Assembly: GCF_002113025.1 (NCBI RefSeq)
Contig: NZ_NEJH01000005.1
Coordinates: forward strand, 1 to 64,000
Length of the DNA: 64,000 nt
Source of the DNA: Pseudomonas sp. B28(2017)
GTDB lineage: Bacteria; Pseudomonadota; Gammaproteobacteria; Pseudomonadales; Pseudomonadaceae
Reading direction: 5' to 3'
The notes under the pieces are model-generated. The model was given only the letters and a program-made list of their open reading frames with translations, was not told the DNA's origin and made no database searches. Position numbers and translations under genes: made by a program. Every line of letters begins with the position of its first letter. The stretch's first letter is position 1. Shown here piece by piece: positions 18,858-28,539 of the stretch.

Positions 18858-19371
18858 ACAGCATTCCTCACGGTCACGGACACACCAGAAGGTCGTCGGT
18901 TGTCCGAAAGTGTCGGCTGCGGCACTTACACCACGTCACGCAATCGTGGCATTTTCAGGCCGTTGGCCAGGGCACCCTGAGCGGGCATCTTGTTGTGCCC
19001 GGCGCGGTCTTCGCCGCACATCGGTAAGGGCATAAAAGCCAGATTGCCACGCCGCCTTTGATTTATCCGCACCAGAGCGACGTGTTTGGTTCTGTCTGCG
19101 ACTATCCATTAAGTCTAGATGAGCGAGGCAGGGGCCGTTCATGCACTGGCCTACCGGTGGGGGATGTATAGCAAGCGTTGCCGGTGAGAAACAGCATCAG
19201 ATCGGTGGGTAATTCCAGGGTGCAGATGCGGTGATCCATTCCACAGCCCCCCGTAGGAGCGAGCCTGCTCGCGAAAAACCAGAGGCAACCACCACTCCCG
19301 CTGAATGCCCAAGCTCACCGCGACCAAGCCCGTCTCTACAAGCGTTATGCCTGACGTCTAAAACCCGGAAG
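18858..19371. other. Upstream region of fds operon, no clear gene
   Basis: This 514-base stretch must contain the fds promoter but I could not place it. It includes a single REP copy at 19253-19280. A 35-codon minus-strand ORF (18926-19033, beginning MPLPMCGED) has good third-position GC but no ribosome site. Other ORFs here look like chance. Confidence 0.4.
19253..19280. repeat. Single REP element
   Basis: GTAGGAGCGAGCCTGCTCGC is the local REP core, followed by GAAAAAC. There is no inverted partner within about 150 bases, so it is a singlet. Confidence 0.7.
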
Positions 19372-19681
19372 CTACCCTTCAGATTCCGACGCTCGCTTGG
19401 ACATCGGCGCAACAGCCCGATCCCGCGTCAGCACCTTCACCGCATCATCCACCAACGCCTTGCTCATCGAGGTCAAATAATGCGCAGCCCAGGCATGACG
19501 GTCGGTGTCTGTGGCATAGGCAGAATCTTCGGTCAGCGACTTGGCCAGGAACAGAAAATCAGAAGCCATCGACAACGCATCACCGAGGGGAACGCCGCGA
19601 GTGACGTGGAACAGTGGTTGATCGGAACAGTAAATGGCGGGGGGTTAGGCCGATGGTTTTGAGTTCGGGTTGTTCGGTCAT
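19372..19681 (-). pseudogene. DUF3077-type gene broken by a one-base frameshift
   Basis: The ATG at 19681 has a strong GGAGG ribosome site 6 bases upstream and begins MTEQPELKTIGLTP. After codon 14 the frame is lost in a run of six C on the coding strand (G at 19639-19644). With five C the frame reads on without a stop through AIYCSDQPLFHVTRGVPLGD to LTRDRAVAPMSKRASESEG. That gives a protein of about 100 residues resembling DUF3077, a small family common in Pseudomonas. The second part alone is open. This is a real pseudogene, a phase-variable gene or a sequencing error; the sequence cannot tell which. Confidence 0.7.
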
Positions 19682-19782
19682 TGGCCACCTCCGAGGATGG
19701 AGAGGCAATGGGGGAGGGTGTTACGCGATTGGGAATTGCGTAGAGGGGAAAGCCAAATTTCAAACGGATTGATACTGCGCAT
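19678..19782 (-). CDS. 34-residue ORF coupled to the DUF3077-type gene
   Basis: The ATG at 19782 is preceded by AAGGAG at an ideal distance. It encodes 34 residues starting MRSINPFEIW and ends in TGA that overlaps the ATG of the DUF3077-type gene (ATGA). The ribosome site can pair with CTCCT 7 bases upstream in a small hairpin (about 19791-19807). It looks like a leader peptide or coupled small gene. I do not recognise a family. Confidence 0.45.
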   Translation of the reverse strand: MRSINPFEIWLSPLRNSQSRNTLPHCLSILGGGQ

Positions 19783-20199
19783 TATCTAACTCCTTGATAT
19801 GAGGAGCTGCCACATTCGTTTCCACACGCACAGCCGCCATAACTCACGCGGCAGGCATAAAAAAGCGCCTGATGACGTGATTGGGGCGCTGTTGCGCCTT
19901 GAATAACTCGGGTCGCTGAATTGGCAGCGACGGTGGGAGGGGGCGTGCGAACCATTTTTCTGCAACTTCTGAAGATGAGCAACATCCGCTAACGAAGAGT
20001 TGTGACGCAAAGTCATAGCCCTGCCTATGCTCTTTTAGCTGCTGTTTCAAAAAGAATATGACTTTGATTTTTACAGTTAATGCTTGCTCGTGAAGTTCCA
20101 AGCGGTAAGGGCAAGCAGTCTGAAGATAGCCTGTTTACGACCTTGAATCAGGGTCGATTAAGAAGGGCTGTTTGTTTCACATATCATGGAGAAAAATAC
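19783..20199. other. Upstream region of the bacteriocin gene
   Basis: The 417 bases between the small leader ORF and the bacteriocin become AT-richer from about 20040. No convincing gene is seen on either strand. I looked for PrtN P-box-like repeats and a LexA box and could not point to a clear one. A transcript for the bacteriocin must start here. Confidence 0.4.
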
Positions 20200-21486
20200 A
20201 TGCCGCAAGGAAATGTCACCCTTCCACCTATTGTTGTAACTCCTGAACCACCACTGCCCAAGCCTTCGGGCCCCATCCCCGGTAGTGGGGTAGTTGCCAA
20301 GCCGTTATCGTGGAATGGAAAAGTTGTCAGTAGTTTCGAAGTTGATATGTTCTTCAGTCAGAAAGGCATCAGGGTAAGTGATCGCTACACGATATCCGTA
20401 ATAGTTACTGTCGCCACAGCTCAAAGAAATATTGAGCAATCCTACACCGCCTATTTGCCACAATTACCAGCGGATATTGACGCGGAAATTGCTGCGGCAG
20501 TGGGTATCTACTCACTCTCCAAGCTGGAACAGACCAAAGCGGAAAAAGCCGTTGTGGACAGTCTGATCATTCAGAACGACGCGGAACTAGCCAAGAGTAA
20601 CACTGAAGCAAACGCTTTTTTCGGTAGAAATGTCCTGGCGGTGGAAATCAAGAAAAGTGCAGTGGATTTTGCGAACTTACTCCAGAACTCCCGTGTTCCC
20701 GGAACAGGTCTCGGCATTTACAAAAGCTGGGAGGCATCCGCTATAGCTGCCTACAGGGCAAAAATACTGACAGAGAAAATCCGAATTCTTTCGGAAAAAT
20801 CCGTAATCCTGACGCAGGCTGTTGTCACTGCCCAGGTGGAAGAGGACGCTCGTCTATTAGCGGAGGCGGAGGCAAGAAGGCTGGCTGAGGAAGCCGCTCA
20901 CATTGCAGCAGAAAAGGCCAGTTACGAAGCTGCAATCATGTTTCTATCCGACGTCAATAAAGACATTCTGGTCAGATACGGCGAAAACATGAGCAAAGTC
21001 GCGTTGGATCTACAGGAAAATATTTCAGGCAAGAAAGTGCGAAGCTATGCGCAAGCTATGGAAACCTTTGAGAAGGTGCGGGTAAACCCCAACACAAAGC
21101 TCAATTCGCAGGACACCAAGGCCGTAGTGAACGCGTTAAAGACTCTCGATCAGGCGACGCTGGCCGACAACGTCACACGATTGGGCAAGGCGTTTGGCGT
21201 TGTTGGCAAAATTTTCCAGATCAACGCAATTCGGGAGCACACGATTGTTGGTATCGAAACTGGCGACTGGAAACCCCTCGGTCTGGAACTGGAAAGCATT
21301 GCTGTCGGTATTGGAGCCGGAGCGGTACTTGCGGGCGTCATGGTGCTGGCCATACCGGCGTTTGTCGGATCCGTAGCAGGTGTAGTGACGGTGGCAATAT
21401 TGATGGCACTGGCAGGCGCTTACTTCGACGCAAAAAAGGTCGATGAGATCAACACCACTGTCCTCAATGTACTTCCGCAACAATAA
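20200..21486 (+). CDS. Pore-forming S-type bacteriocin (pyocin S5 / colicin-like)
   Basis: A 428-residue toxin. Residues about 8-27 are Pro-rich and include PPIVVTP, like a TonB box. Residues about 35-110 form a beta-rich segment, and 115-245 are mostly charged helix/coiled coil (LLAEAEARRLAEEAAHIAAEK). Residues about 247-428 match the pore-forming colicin domain. ETGDWKPLGLELES and KAFGVVGK closely resemble pyocin S5 as I remember it. The hydrophobic hairpin follows (about 365-412). There is no signal peptide, as expected for S-type pyocins. The ATG at 20200 has GGAG 8 bases upstream. Codon use is AT-richer than the neighbours. Predicted action: depolarises the inner membrane of related strains. 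Confidence 0.88.
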   Translation: MPQGNVTLPPIVVTPEPPLPKPSGPIPGSGVVAKPLSWNGKVVSSFEVDMFFSQKGIRVSDRYTISVIVTVATAQRNIEQSYTAYLPQLPADIDAEIAAAVGIYSLSKLEQTKAEKAVVDSLIIQNDAELAKSNTEANAFFGRNVLAVEIKKSAVDFANLLQNSRVPGTGLGIYKSWEASAIAAYRAKILTEKIRILSEKSVILTQAVVTAQVEEDARLLAEAEARRLAEEAAHIAAEKASYEAAIMFLSDVNKDILVRYGENMSKVALDLQENISGKKVRSYAQAMETFEKVRVNPNTKLNSQDTKAVVNALKTLDQATLADNVTRLGKAFGVVGKIFQINAIREHTIVGIETGDWKPLGLELESIAVGIGAGAVLAGVMVLAIPAFVGSVAGVVTVAILMALAGAYFDAKKVDEINTTVLNVLPQQ

Positions 21487-21513
21487 TGATACACAGTTTG
21501 TTACGGTAAAATG

Positions 21514-21537
21514 GCCCGATGCTCCATTGCATCGGGC
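21514..21537 (+). terminator. Hairpin between bacteriocin and immunity gene
   Basis: GCCCGATGC and GCATCGGGC form a perfect 9-base stem with loop TCCATT. Only TT follows, so it may stop, slow or stabilise transcripts rather than terminate fully. It would let the immunity gene be expressed separately. Confidence 0.6.
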
Positions 21538-21610
21538 TTAATGCCGAAAGCATGGGCTTCACCAATTCTCCAAAGCTTTTTCGGTCCACTCCAAGGGCAA
21601 GGTAGTCTCA

Positions 21611-22171
21611 ATGAGTAAAAAAGTTACTCAAGTTATTCCCGTTCCTTATCTGCTGATATCGTTTAGCCTGATACCTATATTCCTGATCGCCAATTTTCTA
21701 CCGGCACACGCTAGTACCGAGATGTATCTGCGAATCGACAATTTTTTAGAGCAACATCTGTTTGGGACGGTGGGGTTTTGGTCTTCATTGTTTCCATTCA
21801 GCTCCCGATTGAGCACCAGCTATATCAGCCTTTTTGGTCCAATCTTCGCAGCGGTTTCCGTCTACCTGACCCACGCAAAAATTGTCATAGACCCAGAGCA
21901 ATACCGGAGCTTGACGCTCAAAAAGTACGTGTATGCATTGTTTGTAATAGCAGTGTTACAAGCGATATTTGTGTCGATTAATTACTTCGGTGATGTAGAT
22001 TTGGCTGGGCATAATCACAAGTTTCGCCTTTTTGGAGTGAATGCCTTGATGTATTCGATATTTGCCTCAGCTATGTTGCTGTGTTATTACGCGATTACGT
22101 TATTGGGGTACGTTGTGTTTTGTTACATTCCTCGGTTGTTCATAGAGCGTTGGAGAAATGGCGTTCTTTAA
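21611..22171 (+). CDS. Immunity protein to the pore-forming bacteriocin
   Basis: A 186-residue inner-membrane protein with four predicted helices (about 13-33, 68-90, 106-127, 145-176), the plan of colicin A-type immunity proteins. It lies 124 bases after the toxin gene on the same strand. In the classic pore-forming colicins of enterics the immunity gene is antisense to the toxin gene, so the orientation is different here. Low GC matches the toxin gene. The function is assigned mainly from position and topology. It should block channel opening in the inner membrane of the producer. Confidence 0.8.
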   Translation: MSKKVTQVIPVPYLLISFSLIPIFLIANFLPAHASTEMYLRIDNFLEQHLFGTVGFWSSLFPFSSRLSTSYISLFGPIFAAVSVYLTHAKIVIDPEQYRSLTLKKYVYALFVIAVLQAIFVSINYFGDVDLAGHNHKFRLFGVNALMYSIFASAMLLCYYAITLLGYVVFCYIPRLFIERWRNGVL

Positions 22172-22280
22172 GAAAAGATGGGATAGACTTCCATTTGAGG
22201 GAACGGAAGATATTGATTCGTCTCGGCGGGAGAGAGACTTATCATTGGATAAGAAGGAGTGGCAACCAACGTCGGTCTGA
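22158..22280 (+). CDS. Short ORF overlapping the end of the immunity gene
   Basis: A 40-residue, strongly charged ORF (starts MAFFKKRWDRLPFEGTED) overlaps the last 14 bases of the immunity gene in another frame, with GGAG just 2 bases before its ATG. It may be a chance ORF, a small coupled gene, or the ancestral C-terminus of the immunity protein put out of frame. Confidence 0.3.
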   Translation: MAFFKKRWDRLPFEGTEDIDSSRRERDLSLDKKEWQPTSV

Positions 22281-22319
22281 TTATAGGGCGTTCTCGCTTT
22301 TTAGACCGCCTGCCTTCAC

Positions 22320-22650
22320 TCACTGAATGTCTTTCAGGTAATCCTTGAGGGCGATGAGTGGGGCATCAAGCAGCTCCATTGTCTGAATACTGGAAACCTC
22401 ATCCGCCAACCTCCCCAACTCCCGCCCCAACGGCTTATCCACACCCCCAACAGCCTCCAACGCCAACCTCACACATTCACCCACCTTCACCTGAATCCCT
22501 TCAACATCCCCCCCCCCGCACCAGCAACTCAAACACATCCCGCTGGTAATCCCCCATCACCAGATCATCCCGCAAAATCGGGCTCTGATCTTCCGTCTCA
22601 TAAGCCAGCTTGAGGGAGAAGAGGGCGACGGTTTCCAGGTGCAATTCCAT
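22320..22650 (-). pseudogene. Small conserved-looking gene broken in a ten-base G tract
   Basis: The ATG at 22650 (AAGGA upstream) starts MELHLETVALFSLKLAY. After LLVRGGGC it hits a stop at 22501, because the coding strand has ten G in a row (22508-22517). With nine G it would read LLVRGGDVEGIQ and continue to DAPLIALKDYLKDIQ at 22320, about 110 residues in all. The protein is acidic and helical, without membrane segments; I do not know its function. Long G tracts slip easily, so the locus could switch on and off. It could also be a pseudogene or a base-calling error. Confidence 0.65.
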
Positions 22651-22703
22651 GGGGGAATCCTTGATGAGTGTCTTACTGACCGAGGGGTGTGAAGTTCAAA
22701 GAA

Positions 22704-22729
22704 ATCGCTGGCAAGCCAGCTCCTACAGG
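22704..22729. repeat. REP-like element, second type
   Basis: ATCGCTGGCAAGCCAGCTCC is followed by TACAGG. The inner CTGGC-AAG-CCAG inverted repeat differs from the GAGCCTGCTC core found elsewhere in the window, so it belongs to another REP subgroup. Confidence 0.6.
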
Positions 22730-22761
22730 TCGGCGGCGTGTCAGGCACTTTTCTATGGGCG

Positions 22762-22788
22762 AAAAAAAAGGCCTTGCAAAGCAAGACC
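22762..22788 (-). terminator. Terminator of tRNA-Leu
   Basis: On the minus strand GGTCTTGC and GCAAGGCC pair around TTT, with one G-T pair, and are followed by eight T. This directly follows the tRNA. Confidence 0.8.
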
Positions 22789-22799
22789 TTTCTTAATTT

Positions 22800-22884
22800 T
22801 GGTGCCCCGAGGGAGACTCGAACTCCCACTCCTTTCGAAAACGGATTTTGAATCCGCCGCGTCTACCAATTCCGCCATCAGGGC
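22800..22884 (-). tRNA. tRNA-Leu (anticodon CAA)
   Basis: An 85-base class II tRNA with encoded CCA. The acceptor GCCCTGA pairs with the 3' end, the anticodon stem GCGGA/TCCGT encloses TTCAAAA (anticodon CAA, reads UUG), a long variable arm is present and the T arm is GGGAGTTCGAGTCTCCC. It lies at the edge of the bacteriocin patch. tRNA genes often mark insertion hot spots, but no integrase or repeated tRNA end is seen. Confidence 0.97.
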
Positions 22885-22989
22885 AATGGCCGCGGAGTAT
22901 AGAGATGAGATAACCGCTGGTCAATCAGGTACATGGAGAATTTTTGATATTTCCGCTAGACTTCCCGGCCCTGCTAGACGAACCCCATC

Positions 22990-25169
<2,180 letters not shown>

Positions 25170-25212
25170 GTTTTCTGACCCCAAGATTCAACATTTGCAA
25201 CTGGAGTGCTAA

Positions 25213-25548
25213 ATGAGCTTTTTTATCTCTAATGCCATGGCAGACGCTGCAGCCCCTGCGGCAGCCCCTATGGGCGGCGGCTTTGAGTGGATTTTCCTGG
25301 TCGGCTTCCTGGTCATCTTCTACCTGATGATCTGGCGTCCACAGGCCAAGCGCGCCAAAGAGCAGAAAAACCTGCTGAGCAGCCTGCAAAAGGGCGACGA
25401 AGTTGTGACCACCGGCGGCATCGCCGGCAAGATCACCAAAGTGGCCGACGATTTCGTCGTTCTGGAAGTTTCCGACACCGTCGAAATGAAATTCCAGAAA
25501 GGCGCCATCGCTGCCACGCTGCCAAAAGGCACGCTGAAAGCGATCTGA
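25213..25548 (+). CDS. yajC: Sec translocase accessory subunit YajC
   Basis: A 111-residue single-pass inner-membrane protein: a short periplasmic N-terminus rich in Ala/Pro, one helix (about 26-45, EWIFLVGFLVIFYLMIW) and a cytoplasmic KOW-like domain (KGDEVVTTGGIAGKI). It forms a complex with SecD and SecF, encoded next. A TTT-poor GC hairpin region (about 25574-25592) lies between it and secD. Confidence 0.95.
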   Translation: MSFFISNAMADAAAPAAAPMGGGFEWIFLVGFLVIFYLMIWRPQAKRAKEQKNLLSSLQKGDEVVTTGGIAGKITKVADDFVVLEVSDTVEMKFQKGAIAATLPKGTLKAI

Positions 25549-25612
25549 GTTTCAACTTCATATTCAATCGACGGGGCGCGCAAGGCGCCCCGCGTCATAA
25601 ACGGGCGGCGTG

Positions 25613-27481
25613 ATGCTGAACAAATATCCTCTGTGGAAATACATTCTGATCCTGGCGGTGCTGGCGGTCGGTCTGATTTATTCCGCTCCCAATCTTTACC
25701 CTGATGACCCGGCCATTCAGGTCAGCGGTGCAAGCACTGCGCTGCTGGTCAATCAGGCTGATCTGGATCGTGTAAGCACTGCGCTCAGAGAATCCGGAAT
25801 CAACGTCAAGGCTGCCACCCTGGCCGCCAACGGCAAGGGCGGTCTGATTCGCCTGACCAAGGCTGAAGATCAGCTGCCGGCCAAGGACGTTGTACGCAAG
25901 GCGTTGGGTGACGACTACGTCGTTGCACTGAACCTGGCGCAAACCACCCCGCAATGGCTGCGCAACCTCGCTGCGCACCCGATGAAGCTGGGCCTGGACT
26001 TGTCCGGTGGTGTGCACTTCCTGCTGGAAGTGGACATGGAAAAAGCCCTCGATGCACGCCTGAAAGTCTACGAAGGCGACGTCAAGAGCCTGTTGCGTAA
26101 AGAGAAACTGCGCTATCGCAGCCTGCCGCAGCTCAATGGTGCCATCCAGCTGGGCTTCTCCGATGAAGCGACCCGCGAACAGGCTCGCACCATCATCCGC
26201 AAGAACTTCAACGATTTCGACATTGTTCCGGCCGACCTCAATGGTCAACCGGTGCTGCGTCTGGCGATGACCCCGGCCAAGCTGGCGGAAATCCGCGAAT
26301 ACTCCATCAAGCAGAACCTGACCACGGTACGTAACCGCGTCAACGAGCTGGGTGTTGCCGAACCGATCGTTCAGCGTCAGGGCGCCAACCGCATCGTGGT
26401 TGAGCTGCCGGGCGTGCAAGACACCGCCGAAGCCAAGCGTATCCTCGGCAAGACGGCCAACCTGGAGTTCCGTCTGGCGGCTGAGCCTGGTGCTTCGAAA
26501 GCCACTTCCGAGGAATTCGAGTTCCGTGAGGGCAAGCGTCCTCCTGCGCTCATCGAGCGTGGCCTGATCATCACCGGTGACCAGGTGACTGATGCCAAGG
26601 CGGGCTTCGGCGAGCACGGCACGCCGGAAGTGAACATCCGTCTGGATGGTCACGGCGGCGAACTGATGAGCCGTGCGACCCGTTCGAACGTCGGTCGCAG
26701 CATGGCGGTGATCTTCATCGAGCAGCGTCCTGTCACCACTTACACCAAGCAAGTGGTCGACGGCGTCGAGAAAGACGTGGCGGTGCAGTCGTTCAAGGAA
26801 GAGAAGAAGATCATCAGCCTGGCAACCATCCAGTCGCCGCTGGGTGCCCAGTTCCGTATCACTGGCCTGAACGGCCAGGGCGAATCGTCCGAGCTGGCGC
26901 TGCTGCTGCGTGCCGGTGGTCTGGCGGCACCGATGTACTTCGCTGAAGAGCGCACCATTGGCCCAAGCCTGGGTGCCGACAACATCACCAAAGGTATCGA
27001 TGCATCGTTGTGGGGCATGCTGTTCGTCTCGCTGTTCATCATGGCCATCTACCGCTTCTTCGGCCTCATCGCCACCGTCGCGCTGGCGGTGAACATGGTG
27101 ATGCTGCTGGCCCTGATGTCGCTGCTGGGGGCAACGCTGACCCTGCCGGGTATCGCCGGTATCGTGTTGACCATGGGTATGGCGGTCGACGCCAACGTGC
27201 TGATCTTCTCGCGGATCCGTGAAGAGATCGCCGCCGGCATGACCGTGCAGCGCGCAATCAACGAAGGCTTCGGCCGGGCGTTCACCGCGATTCTCGACGC
27301 CAACCTGACCACTCTGCTGGTGGGCGGCATCCTGTTTGCCATGGGCACAGGTCCGGTCAAGGGCTTCGCAGTGACCATGTCCCTCGGGATCTTTACCTCG
27401 ATGTTCACGGCCATCATGGTGACCCGCGCGATGGTCAACCTGATCTTCGGCGGTCGTGACTTCAAGAAGTTGTGGATTTAA
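25613..27481 (+). CDS. secD: Protein translocase subunit SecD
   Basis: A 622-residue subunit that uses the proton gradient to help release proteins on the periplasmic side. TM1 is at about 8-27, followed by a long periplasmic domain with the conserved LGLDLSGGVHFLLEVD. Five helices follow in the C-terminal part (about 460-610) with ANVLIFSRIREE. The ATG at 25613 is taken; a GTG directly before it adds one residue. It lies 10 bases before secF. Confidence 0.96.
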   Translation: MLNKYPLWKYILILAVLAVGLIYSAPNLYPDDPAIQVSGASTALLVNQADLDRVSTALRESGINVKAATLAANGKGGLIRLTKAEDQLPAKDVVRKALGDDYVVALNLAQTTPQWLRNLAAHPMKLGLDLSGGVHFLLEVDMEKALDARLKVYEGDVKSLLRKEKLRYRSLPQLNGAIQLGFSDEATREQARTIIRKNFNDFDIVPADLNGQPVLRLAMTPAKLAEIREYSIKQNLTTVRNRVNELGVAEPIVQRQGANRIVVELPGVQDTAEAKRILGKTANLEFRLAAEPGASKATSEEFEFREGKRPPALIERGLIITGDQVTDAKAGFGEHGTPEVNIRLDGHGGELMSRATRSNVGRSMAVIFIEQRPVTTYTKQVVDGVEKDVAVQSFKEEKKIISLATIQSPLGAQFRITGLNGQGESSELALLLRAGGLAAPMYFAEERTIGPSLGADNITKGIDASLWGMLFVSLFIMAIYRFFGLIATVALAVNMVMLLALMSLLGATLTLPGIAGIVLTMGMAVDANVLIFSRIREEIAAGMTVQRAINEGFGRAFTAILDANLTTLLVGGILFAMGTGPVKGFAVTMSLGIFTSMFTAIMVTRAMVNLIFGGRDFKKLWI

Positions 27482-27490
27482 GGGGCTGCC

Positions 27491-28405
27491 ATGTTACGTA
27501 CAATCAACTTCATGGGCGTCCGCAACTTTGCGTTCGGCGTCACATTGTTCCTTACCGCACTGGCAATCTTCAGTGTCTTCCACAAGGGCATGAACTGGGG
27601 CCTGGACTTCACCGGCGGTACGCTCATCGAGCTGACCTACGAGCGTCCGGCCGATGTCACCAAGGTGCGTGAGCAGCTGGTGACCGCGGGCTATCACGAA
27701 GCGGTCGTGCAGAACTTCGGTGCGACCACCGATCTGCTGGTGCGCATGCCTGGCGAAGACCCGCAACTGGGTCACCAGGTGGCCGAAGCCCTGCAAAAGG
27801 TCGGCGGCGAGAACCCGGCGACGGTCAAGCGTGTCGAGTTCGTCGGCCCGCAGGTGGGTGAGGAACTGCGCGACCAGGGCGGCCTCGGCATGCTGATGGC
27901 GCTGGGCGGCATCCTGATCTACCTGGCTTTCCGCTTTCAGTGGAAGTTTGCGGTCGGCGCGATCGTGTCCCTGATCCACGACGTGATCGTGACCATCGGT
28001 ATCCTGTCGTTCTTCCAGGTCACCTTCGACCTGACGGTGCTGGCGGCGGTGCTGGCGATCATCGGTTACTCGCTCAACGACACCATCGTGGTATTCGACC
28101 GGGTTCGCGAAAACTTCCGTGTACTGCGCAAGGCCACCCTGATCGAGAACATCAACATCTCGACCACGCAAACCCTGCTGCGGACCATGGCGACCTCGAT
28201 CTCCACCTTGCTGGCGATCGCGGCCCTGCTGTTCTTCGGTGGCGACAACCTGTTCGGCTTCTCGATTGCCCTGTTCGTCGGTGTCATGGCGGGTACTTAC
28301 TCGTCGATCTACATCGCTAACGTGGTGCTGATCTGGCTGAACCTGAGCACCGAGGACCTGATTCCTCCTGCCAATACCGAGAAGGAAGTCGACGACCGTC
28401 CTTGA
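27491..28405 (+). CDS. secF: Protein translocase subunit SecF
   Basis: A 304-residue partner of SecD with six predicted helices. Hallmarks are GLDFTGGTLIEL after TM1 and the conserved GYSLNDTIVVFDRVREN in the membrane half. It is the last gene of the operon, followed by a strong terminator at 28453. Confidence 0.96.
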   Translation: MLRTINFMGVRNFAFGVTLFLTALAIFSVFHKGMNWGLDFTGGTLIELTYERPADVTKVREQLVTAGYHEAVVQNFGATTDLLVRMPGEDPQLGHQVAEALQKVGGENPATVKRVEFVGPQVGEELRDQGGLGMLMALGGILIYLAFRFQWKFAVGAIVSLIHDVIVTIGILSFFQVTFDLTVLAAVLAIIGYSLNDTIVVFDRVRENFRVLRKATLIENINISTTQTLLRTMATSISTLLAIAALLFFGGDNLFGFSIALFVGVMAGTYSSIYIANVVLIWLNLSTEDLIPPANTEKEVDDRP

Positions 28406-28452
28406 GGGGCTCTCTAATCCAGAGCAGTCTTCCAGCGATGTAGTCCGAAAAA

Positions 28453-28480
28453 GGCGCGAGTTGAACTCGCGCCTTTTTTT
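28453..28480 (+). terminator. Terminator after secF
   Basis: GGCGCGAG and CTCGCGCC pair around TTGAA, followed by seven T. A classic factor-independent terminator for the queA-secF operon. Confidence 0.92.
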
Positions 28481-28539
28481 GTGCTCCAAGGCTGGGAGAA
28501 GCGCGGGTTTATCCCGTATGTGATGGTCAGGAGGTTCAT

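Noticed and set aside
18936..19142. 68-codon minus-strand ORF upstream of fdsG
   Set aside because: Low-complexity Arg/Gln-rich product and no ribosome site.
19786..20101. Several overlapping minus-strand ORFs upstream of the bacteriocin
   Set aside because: They overlap one another in different frames, none has a good start site or a recognisable sequence.
19980..20199. Search for a PrtN P-box or LexA box before the bacteriocin
   Set aside because: Only scattered TTG and GT words were found, not a clear repeated motif, so no site is claimed.
21136..21483. Antisense ORF inside the bacteriocin pore domain as a possible antisense immunity gene
   Set aside because: It has no membrane segments; the + strand gene downstream has the four-helix plan expected for immunity.
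22557..22829. 90-codon minus-strand ORF covering the tRNA-Leu end
   Set aside because: It runs through the tRNA 3' end and terminator and lies in another frame of the broken small gene.
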